Below the pieces are notes generated by a model. That model was not told where the DNA came from. It made no database searches and saw nothing but the letters and a program-made list of their open reading frames with translations. From Blepharisma japonicum (Eukaryota > Ciliophora > Heterotrichea > Heterotrichida > Blepharismidae): DNA of 64,000 nt. The stretch spans positions 186,001-250,000 of the forward strand of contig CATKHK010000049.1 of the NCBI GenBank assembly GCA_949751835.1, written 5' to 3'. Below are positions 57,033 through 64,000 of this stretch, one piece after another; the stretch's first letter is position 1, and each line of letters begins with the position of its first letter. The position numbers and the translations under genes are program-made.

Positions 57033-57900
57033 TATGATAACTTTGCATTATTATATAAGCATAAAAAACATGAAGTTTATTGATATTATGATTTTGAATC
57101 TAAATGCAAATTAAGGAATTATAGAGCTATTAATAAAAATGAACTGATAGAAACAGAAATTACTAAGAATTTTAATTAAGAAATCATTTAAATAGATATA
57201 ATTTAAATAAGTTACATTATTAAAAAATATAAAAATTTAGCCTTTTCTTCATTTCTCTGATCTAATAAAGATTTTAATTTTCTGAAATTTATTATATTAA
57301 ACAAACTGAAGTTCTTTTTAGAAATAAAATATATCACATTAATATATAAAAATATTAATAACAGATTTTAGAGTTTAACAGTAAATTTATTAATTTGAGA
57401 GTGATTTAATAATTAAAAATTCATAAAGAGAATATCAACTAAAACATGCAAAATTATGGAAGTTTTGAGATAAAAATTAATCTAAATTATTACTGATTAT
57501 TGGATGAAACGCATAAAATTTCAAATTGATTCAATTTTATCCTTAAAATATTTAAAATGCACTCATTTTGATTCTGATGCAATTAAATCTATTTATGCTA
57601 AAAATTCATTGAACCCCTTTGAAATAACTTTATATATAAATTTTTACGGTTTTTAGTCCAGAAAAACAATTATAAAAGTTAATTTCCACTTTTATTAATT
57701 AAAAATAATATTTATATATATAACTTATTCTTTCAAACTAATATTCTACTGCCTTTTTTACTTCCTTTTCTACTAAATAATTATAGTTATCCGTTATTTC
57801 ACTCCATCCTTAATCATGGAAATCTAAAAGAATTAAATAATTGGAATTATAAAGAAGCCTACATAATTTATTATTTATAAATAATTTTTAAATTAAATTG
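57033..57900. other. Long AT-rich spacer, no gene seen
   Basis: About 870 bases, among the most AT-rich of the window (~80% A+T by eye), with poly-A/T runs. No open frame or repeat recognised. Confidence 0.5.
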
Positions 57901-58242
57901 TTATATTTTAGTTACCGTCACTGGCTGGTATGGATAAAAGCGAATTACTTTTATGAATGGATGGATTTCTGGATCAAGTGAATAAAATACCAAATCTGTG
58001 AGCTTAGGAATATAAATATCACGCTCCGGGACATAATTCTCAGGCAGTGAAGGCTTTTCTTGCTGGGCTTCTTCATGAAGAAACATATGCTCCTTCAAAT
58101 TTTGTGCAGATGAAAATTTTTTATAGCATACATTGCATTCGAATCTTCTCATTTTCTTGTGGCAGCACTCTATATGTCTCTTAAGGTTGTATTTTGAGCT
58201 TAGCCTTTTCTTACATTCAGAGTAAGTGCACAAGTAAACCAT
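57901..58242 (-). CDS. Small C2H2 zinc-finger protein, two fingers
   Basis: A 113-residue protein. Two fingers: CTYSECKKRLSSKYNLKRHI...H (C-x4-C, as in TFIIIA-like fingers) and CNVCYKKFSSAQNLKEHMFL..H. The C-terminal half (PENYVPERDIYIPKLTDLVF and after) has no zinc-binding residues and no known domain. It is probably a nucleic-acid-binding regulator. The gene is short but complete, with ATG and TAA. Confidence 0.8.
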   Translation of the reverse strand: MVYLCTYSECKKRLSSKYNLKRHIECCHKKMRRFECNVCYKKFSSAQNLKEHMFLHEEAQQEKPSLPENYVPERDIYIPKLTDLVFYSLDPEIHPFIKVIRFYPYQPVTVTKI

Positions 58243-58449
58243 TTTTTTGTTTTTATATATTTTTTCCTCTCATTATGTGTGGGCTATTAGTAATGGGAAA
58301 TTGTTCTAAGTGCAATTTATAGGATATAAATCCTTAACTTTGGAAAAGAAAACTAGCAAATCCTCAAAATTAATTTGTTTAATAAATATTATTTTAAAAG
58401 AAGTAAAACTAAAATTTGTTTTAATTCAAATACTATGATAAGATCATTC

Positions 58450-59962
58450 TTATAAATTCTGCAGTAATTCAGAAAGTTGCTCAGGAGCAAGCAGCATAGC
58501 AGATTCCTTTAAATGTGTTTTAACATAATCCAAACACTTTTGTCTTGCTGAAGGGATGTCACCTACTAAATCAATAACAGCTCTTAAGTTAGCTGGGCTT
58601 ACATTTAATGCGCTTTGACACCTCATCACGATTTCTTCAACTCCTAACCAATGTGCTGCCCTATAAAGCTGCAAAAAATGTGACAATTCTCTGGGCAGTT
58701 CCAATTGACAATCTTGGTATAATTGCTCCACAAGCATGTTAATTACAATAAAAGGAAATTCACTAATAGAAATTGTCCTAATCCCAGGAGTTAGCTGTCT
58801 TCTTAGCAAGCTTGAAAACCGGCACATGACTTGTTTATGGGCATAAATTTTTTGGTCACCAACTTTTACTAATAAATCTGAAGTAGGCTGATGATTAAAA
58901 AAATTCTAAATAAAACTTACTGAATAGTCTGGCATCGTATCTCCAGGCACCCAAACCCAGCCTTTTCCTAAGTTCAACCTATAAAGCATTGCCCCTTCAC
59001 TAGTATTTCCAAATAAATACAAGTAATTATTAATTAATTGCATTGTGCACTGGCCTTTGCATTTTGGAGCTTTTAAGCTCTTTTTCAATTTATAGCAATT
59101 TTGTGTTTGAAATTCATATCGATAGATTTTTTCTTCATAATAAATATACATAAATTGCTGATTAGCCGCAGCTGCATGCTGTGTCATAGTTGGGATCATG
59201 CACGCTATCGGCTTATATGCAATCTTGCTCCATCTCGACTGTAAAATATCAAATTCATGCAAATCATTTGTATTGCTATATAATTTCTTACAAATTGTCA
59301 AAAATTGAACTAGTCAAGCATTCAGCATTTAATAAAGAATCCTCTATCATTGTCCCTCCAAAAATATATGCTTTGTGTCCTACAAGTACAGTACTATGCC
59401 CTGATCTACAACCTGTATGTGGCGCATGTGGAACTGTAGCAGGAAATTGGCCGGAATATTCTACATTGCTTCATTCTTTTGTTTCTAAGTCTAAGCGATA
59501 TACAAAACTTCCTGTGGCATCTCCTCGATATATTTGCATTCCACCAAAAAAATAAATGCAGCCTTGAAAATATAAAGAACTTACTGTAGGTTTTCTTTTC
59601 TTTGGGGCAATGCCTGTTGTATCGATCAGAGTGCCAGTCAGGGTTTCTAAAGAATATTCAATAACTTGGTATCTGTAGTCGGAGTTGTCAGGGATTATTA
59701 ACAAATAAATAGTAGAGTTGCCATCAGTGCATGGATGAAAGCCTTGGACTGAATGAACGTCTCATGTGTCATTTTCTAATTAGATTGTACCAAAGTCATA
59801 TTCTCTTAAATCAACTGGGTTATTTTCTGAATCTCTTCCGGTTATAAATAAACGATTGTTAAGAATAACTGATTCAGGATCCAGAAGTTCACCTGGCTTA
59901 AAAATGCCTTTTGAGCTCTCAATTCTTTTCCAAAAACTAAAATGAATTTTCTCTTCTTCCAT
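58450..59962 (-). CDS. Kelch-BTB protein with three mini-introns
   Basis: A 488-residue protein assembled from four exons: 59962-59791, 59775-59292, 59275-58921, 58905-58450. Exon lengths sum to 489 codons without stops. The first ~350 residues are Kelch-type beta repeats (FQGCIYFFGGMQIYRGD, LVGHKAYIFGGTMIED, LINNYLYLFGNTSEGAM). A BTB domain follows (DLLVKVGDQKIYAHKQVMC, FPFIVINMLVEQLYQ). The order Kelch then BTB is the reverse of animal KLHL cullin-3 adaptors and like that of LZTR1 and plant or protist proteins. It probably acts as a cullin-3 substrate adaptor; this is family inference. Confidence 0.85.
58906..58920 (-). other. 15-nt spliceosomal intron (Kelch-BTB, third)
   Basis: Minus strand GTAAGTTTTATTTAG, phase 0 between the Kelch and BTB parts. 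It ends in TAG in frame if retained. A at position 10. Confidence 0.88.
59276..59291 (-). other. 16-nt spliceosomal intron (Kelch-BTB, second)
   Basis: Minus strand GTAAGAAATTATATAG. Its removal changes the reading frame by one and joins SIFDN to NTNDLHEFDILQSRW. The candidate branch A is at position 11, again six bases from the 3' end. Confidence 0.85.
59776..59790 (-). other. 15-nt spliceosomal intron (Kelch-BTB, first)
   Basis: Minus strand GTACAATCTAATTAG, phase 1. Removal gives YDFENDTWDVHSV, a good Kelch strand; retention gives an in-frame TAA. A at position 10. Confidence 0.87.
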
Positions 59963-60584
59963 TATTATTAAAGTATATATTTTTGATAGTTAACTGGATT
60001 AGAGTAATTCTATATGTTTTTTAATAAAACAGCTTACAACTAAAATCTAAATTATGCATATTTGGTGATTATTTTTTGAAATAAATCTAAAGAAAACGCT
60101 TATAAAAAATAATGATATTTGTTCTCTCCGCATATAGTAAATTTAGATATTTTTGAATTTTATGATTCACTATCTTTTTACATTGTGAAAAATTATTTAT
60201 TTCATCAATTAGCAATGGCTTAATTAATTTATCAAGCTTATATCAACAAATTATTAAGATTTTTATTTTATTGAAAACTTAATGTTTTCTAATAAAAATA
60301 ATCAGTTGAGCACTAAAATTTCTAAATAAATCCATCAATTAATATTTCTCCTTTGAAGTAACTAATAAAGTTTTATAATTATATTAAAATTTATTTTAAT
60401 AGAATTTAATCAGCCACTTTAAAATAAAAAAAGCTCTTATCCCCTAAATCGATTTTATTTTATCTGCAAACAATATATGGCATTATTTTCAAATCCTTAA
60501 AACTCTTTTACAAAATTATTTATTAATCTTTTTCGAGCCTTATTCATATGACAGAATTAATCTTACCCTATTATATAAACTTAA
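59963..60584. other. Divergent promoter region, AT-rich
   Basis: About 620 bases between the minus-strand Kelch-BTB gene and the kinesin gene. No open frame seen. Confidence 0.5.
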
Positions 60585-63542
60585 ATGTCAAGGAACTTAA
60601 AAAATTTAACAATTCGTACCTCGCTTAGCCAAACTTCAGATTTGACTACAAGTCAAAACACAGCTCGCAGTACAAGTATTAAGGTGATTGGAAGGTTCAG
60701 ACCATTAATTGATTTTGAAATGGTAAGTAATATTCAGAGTCTATCTGAAAACAAAAATTTAATAACATTTATTTCCGAACAAACGGTTTCGATCGGCTTA
60801 GGCAAAGACACAGAATCTTTCACTCTTGACCATGTCTTCACTCCTCAATCAACCCAAAGTGAAGTTTATGAGCTTCTAGGCAAGCCGACTATTGAAGATG
60901 TACTAAGTGGCTACAACGGCACAATTTTTGCATATGGACAAACAGGGTCAGGGAAGACACACACAATGATGGGAAAAGATATTTTTGATGAAGAGTTTAG
61001 AGGTGTTATCCCAAGAGCAGCATCTCAAATTTTTGAGGCAGTTAATTCTGATTATGGAGAGGTTGAGTATACATTAAAATGCTCAATGCTTGAAATTTAT
61101 AAAGAAACTTTAAGGGATTTGTTACAACATCAGCATGTGAATCTTAAAATTAAACAATGCCCTAGAAGAGGAATATACGTCCATGGGCTGACTGAAGTCT
61201 GCATTACTTCAGAAAAAGACATGCTTGAGGTCTTAGCATTAGGAGAACAAATGAGAACTGTAGCTTCTACAAGATTAAATAGCACATCGTCTAGGTCTCA
61301 TTTGATTTTTATCACAGAAGTAAGCCAAAAACTGCCAAATGACAGCGAGAAAAAAGGAAAATTAAATTTAGTTGATTTAGCTGGAAGCGAAAATGTCAAT
61401 AGATCAGGAGTTACTGGAAATAAACTAGAAGAAGCAAAAAAAATTAACCTCTCATTATCAGCACTAGGAAATGTGATCCACGCTCTTATTTCTAATTCTG
61501 ATCATATTCCTTATCGAGATTCAAAATTAACGAGACTTCTTCAAGAATCATTAGGGGGTAACTATAAAACTACACTAATAGTTGCTTGTTCACCTTCACC
61601 TAGATCTCAAGAAGAAACATTAAACACCCTAAAATTTGCAATGAGAGCAAAAAATATCCAGAACAAAGTCTCAATAAATTTCAAAAATTCACCTGATAGC
61701 ATCAATTTAATTATTGAACAATTAAAGCTTGAATTAAGCTCAGCCAGAAGTGAAATTCAAATGCTCCGAGCAGAAAGAGAATCCACTACATCTTGTACTG
61801 ATACAAAATCAAGCTTATGCCAATCACCTACTCCTATAAAGAGCTATAAATCTATAGAAACTCCAAAATACAAGCATAAGCGCCCTAATTCAGGTGGGGA
61901 CTTAAAAGTGAATGTGTGTCTTGAAGATCTGCAAATCTCTACTGAAGATACAGTCAAGAAAATCCCGTTTTCTATATATGAAGGCGACTCCTTGCAATCC
62001 TCATTTATTGTGCCTCAAGAAAGAAATTCTGATGATTATTTTTTTCCTAGCCCAGGATGTGAAAAAATTCCTACGGTCTATGAAAATTATGAACGTGAGT
62101 TGGAACGACTAAGAAAGAAAATAAATATGCTTAAAAAAGAAAATAGCCTTTATTTTGAAAAAATTAGCGAATTAGAAAAAAAGTTGGCAAAAGCCAAAGA
62201 AAAGCAACTTAAAGCTGAACAAAAAGCTCATGAATATTATGAGCATTATCATAAAAGTATGCTTTTAATAAACAAAGATGCTGAAGAAAGTAGGCTATTA
62301 AAGCAGCAAAATGAGCATGCAACTTTACAAATTAATAAACTTACCCATGCTCTTCAAGACTTAGACCAAAGATATAAAGTTTTTATTGAAAATACTAAAA
62401 ATATGAAAGAAAGCACTTGCATTGAATTTGATGAAATCTCAGAATCAAGTTTAGTAAGAGATACATCAAGCATCGTCACAGATGAGACACTAGGGGATAT
62501 TAATATTACAACCATAACAAAATACATCTCAATAGACCAAGAAAAATTATTAAGCCAAAATTACTATACTTCTGAAATAAAAAGTGCTATCGAAGAAAAC
62601 ACAGAACTCAGCAAAGATTTCGCCATTTTCCAGCTGAAAAACCAAGTTGTCCAAGCAAGCATGATAAACTCCAACATGACAAGATCAATTTATTCTTTGG
62701 AATGGAAATTAGAATTAATTAAGCACAAGTATGAAGTAAAGAGGAATTTATGCAAACACCAGCAAGAGCAAATTAAAGGTCTTGAAGAAATGATTGATTA
62801 CCTTCATGACTCATTTCTTCATATAGCCAAACTATCAGAGCCCGGAGAGCAAAATGCTTGCAAAACGTCTTTTAATACTGAAAATTTATTAGTCCCAAAG
62901 CCGGTGATACTTAAACCTTTTACTCCAAGACCGTCAAAGAAATATCAGACTCCAAGAAATAAAAAAACATTTGCTGAACATTGTGAAAAGAGCTCGGAAT
63001 TATCAATTTGTTCATATATTGAAACTGAGTCCCAAGAGCCACTGAATTTGACAATGAAAAGCAAAGCATTAGAAACGAGTTTAGAGATGCAAAGACTTTA
63101 TAATACTGAATTAAAAAAGAGCAATGAATTAAATAAAAATCAAGCTATAATGTACCAAAATTTATTAAACGATTTTGAGCAAAAAATACTTTTAGCTCAG
63201 AAGAACGAAAGAGAAAGATGGAAACTGTTTTTCTCAGAGTTAAAAAATAACTGTGAAAAAGAGCTAGCTAGAAAGCAATCTGAGGTTATTAATTTAAATA
63301 AGCTACTTGGAGAATGGATTCATAAATTTATGGAACTGCAAGAGTCAATCCAATTAGATGAGAAGCCACTATCAAAAACAAGTTTTGCTGAAATCAAAAA
63401 TTTGGTAAGCCAAACACTAAATTTACCGATAGAAACACCAATGGGCTTAAAACGAATGTTTTATCATTGTCCTCTGAGACAGTCTTTATCAACCGGTGAA
63501 AATCCACATTTTAAGCCAACAGGCGATAAGAGCCCACTTTAA
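60585..63542 (+). CDS. Kinesin-1-like motor protein
   Basis: A 985-residue kinesin. N-terminal motor at ~28-370: IKVIGRFRPL, P-loop AYGQTGSGKTHTMMG, SSRSH (switch I), LVDLAGSE (switch II), SLSALGNVIHAL, YRDSKLTRLLQ, then NIQNKVSIN near the neck linker. The motor is closest by eye to kinesin-1 (DVLSGYNGTIFAYGQT, GVIPRAASQIFEAV). The remainder is Ser-rich linkers and coiled coils at ~505-610 and ~820-930; no known cargo domain was seen, so the family is uncertain. Residues VSNIQ (from 60723) may in fact be an unspliced 15-nt intron. Its tryptophans use TGG. Confidence 0.92.
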   Translation: MSRNLKNLTIRTSLSQTSDLTTSQNTARSTSIKVIGRFRPLIDFEMVSNIQSLSENKNLITFISEQTVSIGLGKDTESFTLDHVFTPQSTQSEVYELLGKPTIEDVLSGYNGTIFAYGQTGSGKTHTMMGKDIFDEEFRGVIPRAASQIFEAVNSDYGEVEYTLKCSMLEIYKETLRDLLQHQHVNLKIKQCPRRGIYVHGLTEVCITSEKDMLEVLALGEQMRTVASTRLNSTSSRSHLIFITEVSQKLPNDSEKKGKLNLVDLAGSENVNRSGVTGNKLEEAKKINLSLSALGNVIHALISNSDHIPYRDSKLTRLLQESLGGNYKTTLIVACSPSPRSQEETLNTLKFAMRAKNIQNKVSINFKNSPDSINLIIEQLKLELSSARSEIQMLRAERESTTSCTDTKSSLCQSPTPIKSYKSIETPKYKHKRPNSGGDLKVNVCLEDLQISTEDTVKKIPFSIYEGDSLQSSFIVPQERNSDDYFFPSPGCEKIPTVYENYERELERLRKKINMLKKENSLYFEKISELEKKLAKAKEKQLKAEQKAHEYYEHYHKSMLLINKDAEESRLLKQQNEHATLQINKLTHALQDLDQRYKVFIENTKNMKESTCIEFDEISESSLVRDTSSIVTDETLGDINITTITKYISIDQEKLLSQNYYTSEIKSAIEENTELSKDFAIFQLKNQVVQASMINSNMTRSIYSLEWKLELIKHKYEVKRNLCKHQQEQIKGLEEMIDYLHDSFLHIAKLSEPGEQNACKTSFNTENLLVPKPVILKPFTPRPSKKYQTPRNKKTFAEHCEKSSELSICSYIETESQEPLNLTMKSKALETSLEMQRLYNTELKKSNELNKNQAIMYQNLLNDFEQKILLAQKNERERWKLFFSELKNNCEKELARKQSEVINLNKLLGEWIHKFMELQESIQLDEKPLSKTSFAEIKNLVSQTLNLPIETPMGLKRMFYHCPLRQSLSTGENPHFKPTGDKSPL
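60723..60737 (+). other. Possible silent 15-nt intron in kinesin
   Basis: GTAAGTAATATTCAG has the length, 5' end and A at position 10 of the local introns, but ends in CAG. It is in frame and has no stop, so retention or removal both give a protein. Removing VSNIQ makes the spacing after FRPL closer to kinesin-1. Confidence 0.3.
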
Positions 63543-63658
63543 ATTTTGAGATTATAAAAAATTTTTAATAATTTCTAATTAATGCTTATATTCATTACCT
63601 TGTCAATATTATTTATCAATAAAATTATAGCTGAGTATAAATATAATTTAAATTGAAG

Positions 63659-64000
63659 ATGGAGGCAAAAAAACTTTCAGAATTTTTAGTAAAAGGATTT
63701 AATGAAAGCAATAAAATAGAACTGACATTTAGAGACATTGAGGCTATTGATAAAATCGATTCAAAATTTCATACAGTTTCTCAACTTGATTTATCATATA
63801 ATCAATTAATTACTTTAGAAGGAATAGATCAATTTATATGTCTAACCCATCTAAATCTTGCAAATAATTTGATTGAAGATTTTGAAGAGCTTGAAAAAAT
63901 TTTAAAAAGAGATAAACTTATGGTTCTCAGCATTAAAGGGAACCCTCTTGCAAGGCACCCAAATATTATTCCTTTAATTATCCAAAATTTTCCTAGAATT
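63659..64000 (+). CDS. Leucine-rich repeat protein, partial at window end
   Basis: 114 codons from ATG 63659, open to the end of the window. At least three LRR units of SDS22 type: VSQLDLSYNQLITLEGIDQF, LTHLNLANNLIEDFEEL, LMVLSIKGNPLARHPN (the last like the LRR cap after which many ciliary LRR proteins continue). SDS22-type LRR proteins often act in cilia or with PP1. The remainder lies outside the window, so the function cannot be set. Confidence 0.75.
   Translation, partial: MEAKKLSEFLVKGFNESNKIELTFRDIEAIDKIDSKFHTVSQLDLSYNQLITLEGIDQFICLTHLNLANNLIEDFEELEKILKRDKLMVLSIKGNPLARHPNIIPLIIQNFPRI

Overview
The window looks like a gene-dense, AT-rich macronuclear contig of a heterotrich ciliate, most likely Blepharisma or a close relative. 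Three signs support this. (1) UGA is read as tryptophan: many conserved proteins run through in-frame TGA at normal Trp positions, for example the DIWSCG motif of a kinase at 20195. TAA and TAG still end proteins. (2) Introns are tiny: five clear ones of 15 nt and one of 16 nt, all GTA...TAG with an A six bases from the 3' end. (3) The gene set is eukaryotic and ciliary (centrin, CFAP53-like, kinesin, a P4-ATPase/guanylyl-cyclase fusion). Standard-code ORF calling breaks about a third of the genes; they are rejoined here.

Layout. 1-8.2 kb is a duplicated, partly decayed array: two intact copies of an unrecognised small Cys-rich gene (family A), four relics of it, one intact BAH-PHD-TFS2M chromatin/transcription gene (family B) and one B pseudogene about 3.7 kb upstream. 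8.4-13.9 kb holds a coiled-coil protein, a disordered protein, a C2H2 protein, SDHB, a six-TM DRAM/PGAP2-like protein, a CCCH protein and a two-TM protein. 14-21.5 kb has AMP deaminase, a LITAF-like zinc-ribbon protein, two kinases, a SHAQKYF Myb protein and an RPA70N-like protein. 21.5-29.5 kb has an FHA protein, CFAP53-like, PH/MORN, a two-TM mitochondrial-looking protein, an SDR, RRP6 and centrin. 29.7-37.9 kb has a NEK-like kinase with a zinc-finger tail, a tail-anchored TPR protein, a deubiquitinase and several unknowns. 38.3-44.6 kb is one 2,099-codon P4-ATPase/guanylyl-cyclase gene. 44.7-54.3 kb has an HRD1-like E3, a duplicated tetraspan membrane protein, phospholipase D and CDC48. 55-64 kb has a disordered protein, an ankyrin protein, a C2H2 protein, a Kelch-BTB protein, a kinesin and the start of an LRR protein.

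Themes. Several genes belong to linked pathways: HRD1-like E3, CDC48 and the deubiquitinase (ER-associated degradation); guanylyl cyclase, PLD and kinases (membrane signalling); centrin, CFAP53-like and kinesin (cilia and cytoskeleton). Their closeness is not evidence of co-regulation, because the genes sit on both strands with short spacers. No tRNA, rRNA, CRISPR or transposase gene was seen. The most novel-looking material is the Cys-rich family A array at 0.3-6.2 kb.
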